Shown: positions 10,753 through 22,867 of the stretch, piece after piece
Layout: each line of letters begins with the position of its first letter
How positions within the stretch are numbered: the first letter of the stretch is position 1
NCBI RefSeq assembly: GCF_028640845.1
Contig: NC_080541.1
Span: 175,698,502-175,762,501 of the forward strand
Origin: Ahaetulla prasina
Lineage: Eukaryota; Chordata; Lepidosauria; Squamata; Colubridae
Length of the DNA stretch: 64,000 nt
Reading direction: 5' to 3'
Program-made: the position numbers and the translations under genes
The notes under the pieces: model-generated
Told to the model about the DNA's origin: nothing
The model's input: the letters and a program-made list of their open reading frames with translations, nothing else
Database searches by the model: none

Positions 10753-12660
10753 TTCAAACTTATATACCGCCCTATCTCCCAAAGGACTCAGGGCGGTTTA
10801 CAGGCATGTAAAAACATCAATATACAAATTAAAATAATCATTAAAAAACTTATTCTAATGCCCAATTATTAAAAATAGAAATATAAATATTAAAATCAAT
10901 TTAAAACCCCTCTAAATTTAAAATCTAAGCCAGTCCTGCACAGATAAATAAATGTGTCTTGAGCTCGCGACGGAAGGTTCGAAGATCCGGAAGTTGATGG
11001 AGTCCTGGGGGGAGTTCGTTCCAGAGGGCGGGAGCCCCCACAGAGAAGGCCCTTGCCCTGGGCGTCGCCAGACGACACTGCCTAGCTGACGGCACCCTGA
11101 GGAGTCCCTCTCTGTGAGAGCGCACGGGTCGGTGAGAGGTATCTGGTCGCAGCAGGCGGTCCCGTAGATAACCCGGCCCTATGCCATGCGCAGCCGCATT
11201 CTGGACTAACTGTAGCCTCCGGATGCCCTTCAAGGGAAGCCCCATGTAGAGAGCGTTGCAGTAATCCAGGTGAGACGTCACGAGAGCGTGAGTGACCGTG
11301 CATAGGGCCTCCCGGTCCAGAAAGGGGCGCAACTGGCGCACCAGGCGAACCTGGTAGAACGCTCTCCTGGAGACGGCCGTCAAATGATCTTCTAGAGACA
11401 GCCGTTCATCCAGGAGGACGCCTAAGTTGCGCACCCTCTCCATCGGGGCCAATGACTCGCCACCGATGGTCAGCCGCGGATTTAGCTGACTGTACCGGGA
11501 TGCCGGCATCCACAGCCACTCTGTCTTGGAGGGATTGAGCTTGAGCCTGTTTCTCCCCATCCAGACCCGTACGGCCTCCAGACACCGGGACAGCACTTCG
11601 ACGGCTTCGTTGGGGTGGTCCGGTGTGGAAAAGTACAGCTGGGTGTCATCCGCGTACAGCTGGTACCTCACACCGAACCCACTGATGATCTCACCCAGCG
11701 GCTTCATGTAGATGTTGAACAGAAGGGGCGAGAGGATCGACCCCTGCGGCACCCCACAAGTGAGGCGCCTCGGGGCCGACCTCTGCCCCCCTGTCAACAC
11801 CGACTGCGGCCGGTCGGAGAGATAGGAGGAGAACCACCGATAAACGGTGCCTCCCACTCCCAATCCCTCCAACCGGCGCAGCAGGATACCATGGTCGATG
11901 GTATCGAAAGCCGCTGAGAGGTCTAATAGGACCAGGGCAGAGGAACAACCCCTATCCCTGGCCCTCCAGAGATCATCCACCAACGCGACCAAAGCTGTCT
12001 CCGTGCTGTAACCGGGCCGGAAACCGGACTGGAACGGGTCTAGATAGACAGTTTCATCCAGGTGTAAGGGAAACTGATATGCCACCATACTCTCTACAAC
12101 CTTCGCTGGCGGGTTGGAGACCGACGATAATTACCTAAAACAGCCGGGTCCAGGAAGGCTTCTTGAGGAGGGCCTCACCACCGCCTCTTTCAAGGCGGCC
12201 GGAAAGACACCTCCACCAAGGAAGCGCCAGAATCGCCTGGAGCCAGCCTCGTGTCACCTCCTGCGTGGCCAGCACCAACCAGGAGGGGCACGGGTCCAGT
12301 AAACACGTGGTGGCATTCAGCCTCCCCAACAGCCTGTCCATGTCCTCGGGAGCGACAGGGTCAAACTCATCCCATAAAATGTCACCAAGACCACCCTCAG
12401 CCGTCTCACCCGTATCACCGCAATCTTGGTCCAAACCATCCCGAAGCTGAACGATTTTATCGTATAGATAACCGTTAAACTCCTCAGCACGTCCCTGCAA
12501 CGGGTCATCCCGCTCCCCCTGGTGTAGGAGGGAGCGGGTCACCCGAAACAGGGCGGCTGGGCGGTTATCTGCCGATGCAATGAGGGAGGAGGCGTAGCTA
12601 CGCCTCGCTTCCCTCAATGCCACTAGGTAAGCCCTAGTATAGGACTTCACTAGTGTCCGA
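10697..12660 (-). mobile_element. CR1-superfamily LINE, antisense, 5'-truncated
   Basis: On the minus strand 12,088-10,925 encodes 387 residues of reverse transcriptase: FQSGFRPGYSTETAL, LLDLSAAFDTIDHGIL, CGVPQGSILSPLLFN, YADDTQLYF (catalytic YADD) and LDYCNALYMGLP. It ends in FRRELKTHLFICAGLA. A frame break near 12,090-12,135 separates this from upstream ORF2 sequence (12,650-12,135). The 3' end is a CCGCCCTGAGTCC...GGGCGG hairpin and a (TAAA)n tail (10,697-10,752 on plus). GC content is much higher than its surroundings. The upstream frame ends at the break, and the endonuclease domain is absent, so it cannot move by itself. Confidence 0.88.
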
Positions 12661-12813
12661 TCAGCATGATTTCAACATGCCATTTCTCTCTTCCCTCTGA
12701 CTTCCTTTTTAAAACCATCCTGTTAAATAATTTTGAGAATCCAAATGCTCGCATATTATTTTATGAAAGTAGCTTTACTGTAGAATTGGAACTTTTTGGC
12801 TTTTTCACCCTAG

Positions 12814-13440
12814 GTATAACTTTCTGGTTCGGTTCTGCAACCCAACAAGAAAAACACAGACTTCAGAGGATAATTAGAACTGCAGAAAAAATAATTGCTA
12901 CCAACCTGCCTTCCATTGAGGACCTGTATACTGCACGAATCAAGAAGAGGACCGTGAAAATATTTACAGACCCCTCGCATCCTGGACATAAACTGTTTCA
13001 ACTCCTACCCTCAAAACGACGCTATAGAGCACTGCACACTAGAACAACTAGACACAAGAACAGTTTTTTCCCGAAGGCCATCACTCTGCTAAACAAATAA
13101 TTCCATCAACACTGTCAAACTATTTACTGAATCTGCACTACTATTAATCTTCTCATAATTCCCATCACCAATCTCTTTCCATTTATGACTGTATGACTAT
13201 AACTTGTTGCTGGCAATCCTTATGATTTATATTGATATATTGACCATCAATTGTGTTGTAAATGTTGTACCTTGATGAACATATCTTTTTTTATGTACAC
13301 TGAGAACATATGCACCAAGACAAATTCCTTGTGTGTCCAATCACACTTGGCCAATAAAAAATTCTATTCTATTCTATTCTATTCTATTCTATTCTATTCT
13401 ATTCTATTCTATTCTATTCTATTCTATTCTATTCTATTCT
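12814..13440 (+). mobile_element. CR1/L3-type LINE ('Snake1'-like), second copy
   Basis: Starts abruptly inside the RT C-terminus (FWFGSATQQEKHRLQR, to 13,100), then the same 3' UTR as the copy at 9,316 with only scattered differences. It ends in sixteen ATTCT units. Truncation point and tail length differ from the first copy, so this is a separate insertion. Confidence 0.8.
13361..13440. repeat. (ATTCT)16 microsatellite, LINE tail
   Basis: Sixteen uninterrupted units directly after CCAATAAAAA. The longest such tract in the window. Confidence 0.97.
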
Positions 13441-13672
13441 AATAGAATTCATTTTGATGTTAAATTACCAGTATTATTGACAAAATATCTGGCTTTACAT
13501 GATACACAAGGCCATCTATACAACTATGTTTTAATTTAGCCTAATGAATTGTGTAGAGCTTATTGTTAGTTTATGGTTTGGTGTGCCATGAGAATCCAGT
13601 AAACTGAGAAAATCTTGGTTAAATATGCCATGATAAACCATATGTGCAAATACATATGTTATTACTCTATAG

Positions 13673-14088
13673 CAGTGATGGCAAACCTTTTCCGAACCAA
13701 GTGCTCAAAGCGCAAGCGCATGCAAATGCACCAGTGCGCCCCCAAACCCCAAAATGCAATGCGTGCTCTCCCCCATGCATATGCCCTGTCCATGGTGCAT
13801 GCATGCGCAGCCCCCACACCTGTGCCCTGCCCTGTGCATGCGTTTGCCCCCACATGCACCCTTCTTGCACATGCACCCCCTGCATGCGCTCAGCCCCACA
13901 CATGCGCACATGGGGGCCCCTGCACATGACCTGCTTCCCTGTATGCATGGCAGAGACCTGAAGATCAGCTGGCCGGTGAGAGGCACACACACATGCGCAG
14001 CAATGCTGAACTGGGGTTACGGCTGACGTGCCCAGAGAGGGCACTATGTGCCACCTCTGGCATGCATGCCATAGGTTCACCATCACAG
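13673..14088. mobile_element. hAT-type non-autonomous element (CAGTGATGGC family)
   Basis: 416 bp with inverted ends, CAGTGATGGCAAACC at the left and GGTTCACCATCACAG at the right, flanked by perfect 8-bp duplications CTCTATAG (13665-13672 and 14089-14096). The interior is rich in TGCATGCGCA-like alternating sequence, which explains several chance open frames. A relative is at 23,918. Confidence 0.85.
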
Positions 14089-14096
14089 CTCTATAG

Positions 14097-15640
14097 GATC
14101 CAATCTGAGTCAACCACTGGGACCAGAGGTTTATTCTTCCAGGCTTATGGACTCATGCTGGAGCCCGTTGTCCTGGAACTTTTCTCTTTCCTGAAGGTGT
14201 GCGTTGGACTGTTCTACATGTTGTATTTATATGGTGCCTGGTTTATTTTTCTATAAATGATGCAGTTCAACAATTATGCGTTTAATGATACTTGAATCAG
14301 ATTTTGCTCTTAGCATCCATCAATGGGGTTAGTTTAGGGTTCAGTGTGGTATGAAAACTCTGAAGTACTTATTTTTCCTGTAGTAAATTTTCCTTACTTC
14401 TTCAATTTATTTTCCTACTCAACATTTCTTTCTCCTGGGTCATGTCTCATGTGATCATAACAGGTATACAACACTATTGAGGCATAATGATGTGAAAGGC
14501 AAACTGGGATTTGCTTCTCTACGTTTCAGAGATATGGATTTGGGCCAAATGCATGCAGCAATAATTACGGTAGACTGAGAGTACAATAATAAATCATTTC
14601 AGAAACAAACAACACCTGCCCAAATCCCAGTTGCCTTTATGATTCTGCTAGTATTTCTATAAACATACACATAAAAATTCAGTCAATGGTGGAAATATTA
14701 TGACCAAAAATCTTGTTACTAAAATAGCAGTAGAATAAAAAAAACGGATTAACAATAAACAAGTCAGGAGGATGAACAAGCTATATAGTGTATTCTTGGA
14801 GTGTTTACACAAAAATAAGATATTATGACATTAAATGATTTTTAGTTCCAAACAAGTATACACAGGAGTTGAAATAAGTAATATTGTTGGAAGCAAGTTG
14901 AAATGCTTTTGCCTTGATTCAGCAAGACTCTTCTTACGGATTGTGTTGCAATATTTAAGTTTCTGGAAATAAATAATTTTTAAAATACAAGATAGAATAT
15001 GTTACCTAAACTGGTTAATGTTTAACTTTAATATAAATTTGATAAATTGCAAAAATGAAAGAGATACATTAATCAATAACAATTAATTTCAAAGTCCACC
15101 TAGTCCTAGACCATGCCAAGAAGTATGTGAAATATTGCCACATTGCTAGGTGCATGCACTCACACTAAGCAATAATTTACTTAACTGTAATTACTTAACT
15201 GTAATTTATTGAATAAACCACAACTGACAGCATAACATGAGTCCAAATGCAATGATAACATGATGAACAAATCACATTATTGTGTGTTAACTATATTGTT
15301 TAAATAAAACCAAAATAAAGATTTATGAAATAAATGTTTCCTGGGATTAAGAATATGCAAAACTGTGTTCCATTCCCAGAATGCTCCATTTCTCCCAACC
15401 CAGTAGGGGCTATTCTGAACTTTCTGGGGTAGTTTGGCCACTTCCAGAAAAACAGTTCATGGTAATCTGGATGTGGTTGTCCCCATCTCCTCATTCCAGA
15501 ATGCTGAGGTAGGAAAGTTCTAACAGAAAAGTGATGTGGTGAGGCATTATCGATATTAAAATGTTGTAAAAGATTTGAACAGAAATAATAATGGCTATCC
15601 AGTTTGGTGTGTAGCAATTAGAGGACTGGAGAGATCAAGA
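14097..15640. other. Intergenic, nothing recognised
   Basis: AT-rich stretch with no recognised gene or repeat. Confidence 0.5.
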
Positions 15641-15650
15641 TTAATACAAA

Positions 15651-16460
15651 CTCGATGGACATTACCTTACAGATAACCCCCACCCAGTCAAAGACATTGG
15701 AGTCTTCATATCCAATGACCTAAGTGCCAAAGCCCACTGCAACTACATCGCAAAAAAGGCATTAAGGGTTGTTAACCTAATTTTATGTAGCTTCTTCTCC
15801 AGAAACACTACACTACTAACCAGAGCTTATAAAACATATACAGCTCGCCTGTCTGGACCCCATACCACATTTCAGACATCAATACAATTGAACGTGTCCA
15901 GAAATATTTTACAACAAGAGTTCTCCACTCCTCTGAATATAGCAAAATACCTTATACCACCAGACTTGAAATCTTAGGTTTAGAAAACTTAGAACTCTGC
16001 CGCTTTCGACAGGACCTATGTTTAACTCATAGAATCATCTATTGCAAAGTCCTTCCTGTTGAGGATTACTTCAGCTTCAATCACAACAGTACAAGAGCAA
16101 ACAATAGATTTAAACTTATTGTTAACCGCTTCAATCTTGATTGCAGAAAATATGACTTCAGTAACAGAGTTATTAATGCTTGGAACACACTACCAGACTC
16201 TGTGGTATCTACTCAAAATCCCCAAAGCTTTAACCAAAAATTGTCTACTGTTGACCTCACCCCATTCCTAAGAGGTCTTTAAGGGGCGTGCATAAGAGCA
16301 CAAACGTGCCTACCATTCCTGTCCTACTGTTTCCTTTCATTAGATCCAATTTATATAGTTATTTCATACTTATATATATGCTTATATACTATATAGTTAC
16401 TTCATGCTTATGCTTATATATACTGTTGTGACAAAATAAATAAATAAATAAAATAAATAA
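15651..16460 (+). mobile_element. CR1-superfamily LINE 3' part
   Basis: Translated with frameshifts it gives the end of a reverse transcriptase: VKDIGVFISNDLSAKAHCNY, then ENLELCRFRQDLCLTHRI and NRVINAWNTLPDSVV, ending FLRGL and a stop at 16,280-16,282. A short 3' UTR and an (AAATA)n-like tail (about 16,434-16,460) follow. The RT core is missing. A second copy is at 17,905. Confidence 0.75.
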
Positions 16461-16481
16461 TTCAGCACTGATTATGAAGTT

Positions 16482-16688
16482 AGGCTGTTGGTTTCAGCTC
16501 CGAGCTTGGCAATTTGGTTGCTAACGTTTCGTCACCACTGAAAGTAGACATTGTCAGTGTGTTCAGACAACTCAAAACGCACTGACGATGTCTCCTCGAA
16601 TGGTGACAAAACATTTGCAACCAAATTGCCAAGCTTGGAGCTCAAACCAACAGCCTAACTACCAATCCGAGCTACTAATATTCAAATA
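16482..16688. mobile_element. Hammerhead-like inverted-repeat element with 16-bp target duplication
   Basis: Arms are inverted copies: AGGCTGTTGGTTTCAGCTCC at the left, CAACAGCCT at the right. The whole is flanked by CACTGATTATGAAGTT (16466-16481) and CACTAATTATGAAGTT (16689-16704), 15 of 16 identical. The right arm reads CTGACGA (16582-16588, a perfect CUGANGA core), a 6-of-7 bp hairpin, then AAAAC where GAAAC is expected. The left arm (minus) has CTGACAA and an intact GAAAC (16526-16530). Both losses look like CpG decay. Hammerheads of this layout are known from Penelope-like retroelements. Confidence 0.65.
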
Positions 16689-16704
16689 CACTAATTATGA
16701 AGTT

Positions 16705-17480
16705 TGCTGGAGTCCGATTCATAGCCATAATAATAAGCAATCTATCAGGCTACTGAGCAACACATGAATATCATCTTTCCTTCCCATCCCACACCTTACA
16801 TTCTGTGTAGTTGTCTAACAATCAGCCAATGCTGTAATACTATATTGAAATAATAGCTATAAATTACCAGATCTGAAGACCCAAAGGGCGACAGTTTTTC
16901 TATATTTGATGATTGGTAACTTTAACAAATTTTATTCATTTAAAAATATTTATGGTTTATTATTTGGCATGCTCTGTGAACTCAGTTGAAAATAGCAGAA
17001 CTCTACCATGATATGTACTTTAAGTCGCTCAAGGTTATGAACCTAAGTCTGTGCATAATTGCCTGTTAAAATACCTAAGTAGATCATTTGTAAAATAAAA
17101 AATGACTGGACATTTTTATAAAATCAGTGATTATGTTAATACGTTGTACTAACCAATGGCTAGCTTAACCACCCTTTACTTAGTTTAATTGGCTGCGTTT
17201 CTGGAGCATACCTAATTTTAAGCCCACAGGATGGGTTTAAGGTCTCAGCATCTTTTTTTGCATCGTAGTGACCAGAACTGCCTTTACAACAAGCGTGCCC
17301 ATTTTATATATTAAGCCGATCAAGCAAGCGGAATTTTTCTTCGATAAATTGCGCGGCAAGGGTCTAATGAAATTGGTTTCTGCTGCCGGTAACTTGCAAA
17401 ATAAGGGAAATACGATGCCCCGCAAGCTCACGTGGCTTGGAAAAGTCAGAAAGACTGAGCAATGCTCGGTTAAATTTTAA
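16705..17480. other. Intergenic, upstream of AKR1A1
   Basis: No repeat recognised. CpG frequency begins to rise from about 17,330 towards the AKR1A1 promoter. Confidence 0.5.
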
Positions 17481-17540
17481 ACCCGGAAACGGAAACATTA
17501 ATGTCAGAAGCGAGGTGTTTTTTTTTTAACTTTCTTTTGC
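17481..17540 (+). promoter_or_regulatory. AKR1A1: AKR1A1 promoter (TATA-less, ETS-type site)
   Basis: CpG-enriched region with CCGGAA at 17483-17488 followed by CGGAAAC, resembling ETS/GABP sites common in housekeeping promoters. No TATA box is seen. Placement is inferred from position upstream of a good donor. Confidence 0.4.
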
Positions 17541-17583
17541 ATTCCGGCGAAGGAGTAGACTAGAGATCTCGAACTGGTGCGCG
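17540..17583 (+). other. AKR1A1: AKR1A1 non-coding first exon (predicted 5' UTR)
   Basis: The strong donor GCG|GTGAGTG at 17583/17584 in a CpG-rich context has no coding exon nearby. It would join to the acceptor at 24,590, six bases before the start codon. The 5' end is approximate. Confidence 0.5.
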
Positions 17584-17904
17584 GTGAGTGAGCTCGTGTG
17601 ACTTTCCCGAAACTAATCTCCGTTGTCTTGATTTACGTCAGGCCGATTTGTGCAGAGTCAGGGGGTGGGGTGAAACGTGTGGCTGAACTGGCGAGGTATG
17701 GTAGGCTCTTTCACTCGCTCTCCTTTTCTCAGTGTTAAAGTATTGGCGGGGAACCTCCAATCCAGATAAAGGGAAAAGAATTAAATACAGCGTGGAAAGA
17801 GTAAGAGAATATTAGAAAATTAATCACAATGCGTGACTTTATGTATTTCAAACTGCAGGTTTAGTCGTATGCCTTAGTGGAAAATTTACTTTTTCCAAGT
17901 AAAA

Positions 17905-18236
17905 AGACCTGTGTTTAACTCATAGAATCATCTATTGCAATGTCCTTCCTGTTGAAGACTACTTCAGCTTCAATCATAACAATACAAGAGCAAACAATAG
18001 ATTTAAACTCAATGTTAACCGTTTCAATCTTGACTGCAGAAAATATGACTTCTGTAACAGAGTTATTAGTGCTTGGAACACACTACCTGACTCTGTGGTC
18101 TCTTCTCAAAATCCCCAAAGCTTTAACCAAAAACTGTCTACTATTGACCTCACCTCATTCCTAAGAGGTCTATAAGGGGCGTGCATAAGAGCACAAACGT
18201 GTCTACCATTCCTGTCCTATTGTTTCCTTTCCTAAA
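17905..18236 (+). mobile_element. CR1-superfamily LINE 3' fragment (AKR1A1 intron 1)
   Basis: Second copy of the LINE at 15,651. It runs from GACCTGTGTTTAACTCATAG to the stop after CCTAAGAGGTCTA and on into GTGCATAAGAGCACAAACG, with scattered substitutions. Truncated at both ends. Confidence 0.75.
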
Positions 18237-18395
18237 GTGGGTAAGATAGCAACAGCGCTTAGCCTTGTATACCGCTTCACAGTGCTTTACAGCCCTCTCT
18301 AAGCAGTTTACAGAGTCAGCATATTGCCCCCATCAATCTAGGTCCTCATTTTACCGACCTTGGAAGGATGAAGGGCTGAGTCCTATCGATATTTT
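18237..18395 (-). repeat. tRNA-derived SINE, 3' part (family B)
   Basis: Reverse complement reads CATCCTTCCAAGGTCGG, GGGGGCAATATGCTGACTCT, AGAGAGGGCTGTAAAGCAC and GCGCTGTTGCTAT. This matches the more complete copy at 47,105 on the other strand. It abuts the LINE fragment to its left. Confidence 0.6.
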
Positions 18396-18669
18396 CTTGG
18401 ACACTATTTAAGTGATAGGATTTATTTCTGAGACTATTTCACATTTCTGGCTGGACCAGGACAAGCAGTTATGATAAGCTAATGACTTTGTTCCCAGGAA
18501 CATAAAAACAACAACCCCTGAATATATTTAATACTGATCACAATCAAGATTTATTATTCTCCCTTCATAGTTTGTCTCTATGCTGATGTATGCACAAACA
18601 TTTCCTTGTACAAAAGTAACATCAGAAGCTGCTTTTATAACAGCTGTATAGAATTTCAGTATGTGCAAC

Positions 18670-18702
18670 CTACACACACACACGCAGAGAGAGAGAGAGA
18701 GT
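18670..18702. repeat. (AC)n(GA)n microsatellite
   Basis: A short ACACACAC run passes directly into GAGAGAGAGA. Confidence 0.85.
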
Positions 18703-18714
18703 TGTAGACTGCAA

Positions 18715-19020
18715 TTGTAGAAGTTGAGACTGCAGAAGTATCTGTGGCTGCGCCATCAAGTTGATACCATACTAGCTCTTAGCTATCATATAGGTAGACT
18801 TTTCCCATGACAATCTGCCCCTAAATTGGTCTTCCAATGATACACCTATCACTAGTGTAATTGTGTCTATCTACCTTATTACAGGTCATCCTCTTCTATT
18901 TTCTTTCACCTTTCTGAGCATCAAAGTCTTCTCTAGAGAGCTAAATCTTTGCATAGTATGTCCAGAGCAGGAAAATTTGAACTTGGCCATTTCTGCCTCA
19001 AGTGAGAACTGGGGGTTCTG
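18715..19020 (-). pseudogene. RTE/BovB LINE C-terminal fragment
   Basis: The minus strand reads FSLEAEMAKFKFSCSGHTM then SSLEKTLMLRKVKENRRG, like the C-terminal tail of BovB reverse transcriptase (pattern: SYFGHIMRR, then EKSIMLGKVEGKRRRGRP). Contains stops; a relic inside AKR1A1 intron 1. A shorter relative is at 46,710. Confidence 0.6.
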
Positions 19021-19581
19021 TTTAATTTTTTTTAAAAGTAGTACAATCTAATTTTAATAGTAGCAGCGAAACAATTGTTCTTGCTTGAAGATATTAGAAT
19101 ATATTATGTGGTGGATATGTGATCAAACATAGTGTGTTACAGTTAGGCCTTCAGCTTTGGTTTGTTTCCCCTTCAGTATTGCTGCCTTTTGTTTTGTCTA
19201 AAAATGAAAAGGATCCTGACTAAAATGCATGCATCAGTAGCTGTGTCTTTGAAGATGGCAAACACATAGTTTTATATGTAGTTTGAGAGAGTATAAAAAA
19301 GGAAATGGGCTCTTCATATCTTTGAATGTTTGTACAGTTTGCAGTCTAAATTAGCTTTCCTTATTTGCTGTATCAAATAGATTATTAGAAATTTAATTAT
19401 AGAAGTAGAAAGATTACTGGTATTTAAATTCCATTCTAATTGTGTATTATCTACCCAACTCCAATGGACTCGATATATAAGTAGTATTTCATTGAGAACA
19501 TAATTTATTATTTAAATAGCACCCAACTTCCAATGACTTTGGGAACCTTAAAATCATTAAAATATTTTAAAACCAGCAACA

Positions 19582-19622
<41 letters not shown>

Positions 19623-20600
19623 ACCAAACAGAAGAACAGTGATGCCAAAGAAAATAAATAGCTCTATGGAAAAATTCTACAGCTGATCTTCCAAAAAACT
19701 GAGGATATTGCATAGTTGGGAGTTCTTGAAACATAATTTCCTCTTATGATTAAGCTTGTAAAACAACAACTTTTTAGATCACTGCAGGATGTTTCTCTTG
19801 GAAACAAAATGTTCTTCATAAGCCAGTAAAGAGTAAAAAAAAAAGGATAGTTACCCATCTTCCTTTTTCCATTGCCTAAGAAACGAGACTGTCAGCAAGA
19901 AAAGGAGAAGAATTCTTTGGACTTTAAACTCTTGGCACAGTTCAGTTTTCAACAGAAACATATTATCTGGACCCATGCTTGTCAGATATCAGATCCTATC
20001 ATATGACTGGTGAATGGCCTTTAGTATCTTGCGGAAATGTACCTTTTTGTTCTTAGTAACATTTTAAATTAACCATGGTACCCTACTGGATTGTCTGTGC
20101 AAGATGGGAGTTTGGGGCACTATGTTACAATCACTGCGCTCCTACCTAAGTAGGGGTTTTTACTAAATTTTCATAGGGGAACACTGCTTGAATCCATGAC
20201 CACTCCCATGTGGGGTGTAGCTTTTTCCCCCTATGGTATTTAACATATATGAAGCTAGTGGGCAAGGTTTGTTTCATGGTACGGTACTGACAATTTCTAC
20301 ATTGCCACACCAACCTATGCTAGATCAGGTTTTGACAGCTGAACTGGAGGCTGTCAAGATCTAGATAGTGCAAAACAAGATTAAATTAAATCCACCTGTC
20401 CAGGTTACTTGCCATCAACAAGGTTGGGTATTCTTCTCTCCCTTCAAAGGAATAATTCTCTGGTTTAGGAGAGCTTATAATCCTCCTCCAGCTGTTGCCA
20501 CTTTTGTTTAAGCTGATGTGCCATATTTAGACCTGGGATGCCTTTTACACAATGATGTGTTCCTTAATCACCATATGATTATTGGACAACTGCAACATGT
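19021..20600. other. AKR1A1 intron 1, mostly unassigned
   Basis: No element recognised other than the CA repeat at 19,584. Confidence 0.5.
19584..19618. repeat. (AC)17 microsatellite
   Basis: Uninterrupted dinucleotide run within AKR1A1 intron 1. Confidence 0.97.
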
Positions 20601-20885
20601 TCTGCAGGTAGTCCTTGATTTATGACCAGCCAGCTAGTGCTGTTAGAAGTTTCAATGGACATACTCACCCCAAAGCTACTTACTACTCAGTTTTGAAGTT
20701 ACGGATGCTGTAGCATCCTTGCGGTCACATGAACAAAATTTGGGCAGATTCACCCTCACAATAGGCCTCAGAAACTGAGTGTCTCTCTCCATCCCTCTCT
20801 GCAGGGTCCCTGCAGGCTTTTTGCCTGTTTTCTTCCCCCCCCCTCGCCCCCGTTTCCTTTTAGTGAGGCTTACTGCTTCCATATA

Positions 20886-21170
20886 CAGTATTTTTTGCTC
20901 CTTAAGACACACCTGACCATAAGACGCACTCCTGCTTTCGGCCTCCGCGCATTCCATTTTTGGCTGCCAAATGCCCTGTTTTTAGCCTCCGCACTCTTCA
21001 GTTTTTGGCCTCCTCGCATCCCGCGGAGGCTGAAAACGGGACACCCGGAGGCCAAAAACAGTCAAAGGATGTGGGCCGGTGGGTGGGTGGGGCTTCATCA
21101 GTATTCGCTCCATAATTTCCACCAACTTTTGGGAGACAAAAAAGTGCATCTTATGGAGCAAAAATATATG
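20886..21170. mobile_element. TA-flanked MITE (TTTTTTGCTCC family)
   Basis: 285 bp between TA dinucleotides. Ends CAGTATTTTTTGCTCCTTAA and TTATGGAGCAAAAATATATG are inverted. The interior is GC-rich with repeated GGCCTCC/GGAGGCC blocks that also form an internal inverted repeat. Confidence 0.7.
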
Positions 21171-22867
21171 TAGGTCTTTAAGTGTGTGTAGAAGCAAAAA
21201 AGGCTTCTACACAACACCTGAGGAGTTCTAAAATCCAATGATGAGGGCCATTCCTATTGTAGTGTTGTATCTTCACATCAAAGAAATAATAAGAGCATTA
21301 AGACTTGAAGCTAGCAGTTACTTTGCATATAAAATGTTTTTTCGTGAATAATATTCTGTCAGTGAGAAGTAACACCTGGTGCACTGATATAAAACGGAAA
21401 GTTTTAATCAAATTTAATGCATTAATTTCTCGCCTGGGAAAAAGTTCTTAGGTCATCTAGTAGTTCTATAAGGCATTATTTAAACTTAAAGGAAGCCTTT
21501 TTTGATGCTTATTAATTCAAAATTATCATAAATATTTACTCATGTTAGCAGCTATGCAGAAGAGTTAAATAATCTTATATACAATTTAAGATGTGGAAAT
21601 GGACAGAATTTGTGAATGAACATCTGGCATTCTATAATGTTTGCTATAAAATTGGGATTTCACTATTACTCTTATCACATATGAGATTGTTGGTTGATAG
21701 GCTTCCCTATTTTCAGAAAATGACTAATACAGTCATGTAAGTGGCAAACTGCATGTACAGACCTGTCTGTAGTTCCTGCGCAGATTTCCTAACTAAAGTA
21801 CATACTGTATAAACATATTATCTTAAAATTAGATTTCAAGGTAGAGGAGAATAGCAGCTAACTCTTTAGGACAATGTACTTAACCTCTTGTGCCCAATTC
21901 TTCCTTTCCTTTTCTCTTTCTCCTTAACAAAGCTGAGCTGTACAGGCCCAGTACTTCCATTCTTAGACTAGATTTATGGAAGTTTCATAAATGTCCTTTG
22001 TTCTGATAATTTATAATAATTGTCAACTCTCTAAGAAAATACACAGCATGTGATGTCATTTTCCATAACAGCAATTTGATTAGCAGATGAATATTTTCAT
22101 AGCATGAATATAATAATTAGAAAGTGATTACTATCATTGATAGCTTTGAAGTAGGGGCTGATAAAACCGTTTGGGAATCCAAGGCGCCTTTATAGGTTTG
22201 TCTGCCCTTCAAGGCAGACCATATCTATCGAAAGAAATTCTAAAATACTAGAACCCTATAGAGACAAAAAGACAGACAAAATAATCTTAGAAGTGGAATA
22301 ATGTTTTTCCTTCCATCCTCCTTATATCAAAGATAATCAAAAGTGGGGAAATCTTGAGAGTGTTGTTTTTTTTTTTTTAAAAAGTTCTGTTTTCCCAGGC
22401 TAAACTTATATTTTATCAATGGTTGACATATATTTTTTTCAGGACTCTTCCATATTTCTCTACGGGTTAGAATCTCCAAAATATCTTTTTTTTTTAAAAA
22501 ATGTTCAGTTACCTGATGCAATTTAGAAAGTTGAGCTTGCTTTTTCTTATTATAATCTAACATGTGTGGATCTATGTATTTTATTAGTGTAAAATATATA
22601 TGTGGTTTCTCAGGCATTCCATCCAATGGCAAGCAGCGTTAAAAACGTATTTTGATAGTGTTGCTTTTATCTACATTACCCAATTGGAGGGTTTCATAGA
22701 ATTTCTTTGAAGCAGATGTTTGGGGTCTCTCAGAATTCAGGTCTTATATGCACTTTACTAGACTGGAATGAAAACAGATGCTTGTAATTGTTTGCTTCCT
22801 CACAGAGAGACATTTAGCAGTACTCATACTTGTTCCCTCATATTTGAATTGGAGAAATACTCTAAGA
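21171..22867. other. AKR1A1 intron 1, nothing recognised
   Basis: AT-rich with poly-T runs. No repeat family or exon recognised. Confidence 0.5.

Noticed and set aside
10925..12088. 387-residue reverse transcriptase as a live or domesticated gene
   Set aside because: Upstream frame is broken near 12,100, the endonuclease part is missing, and it ends in a normal LINE tail. It is a truncated LINE.
13361..13440. CRISPR-like array
   Set aside because: Pure pentamer repeat without spacers; a microsatellite in a vertebrate genome.
13615..14113. Cluster of overlapping Cys/His/Pro-rich open frames on both strands, and a similar cluster at 23,743-24,246
   Set aside because: They lie inside two related hAT-type elements with low-complexity TGCATGCGC-like interiors. 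The frames overlap on both strands and match no family.
16059..16271. 70-codon frame repeated at 17,940-18,164, suggesting a duplicated small gene
   Set aside because: Both are off-frame readings of the CR1-like LINE; the real RT frame lies in another phase.
20676..20957. Arg/Lys-rich minus-strand frame
   Set aside because: Runs through a TA-flanked MITE and a poly-C tract; no family match.
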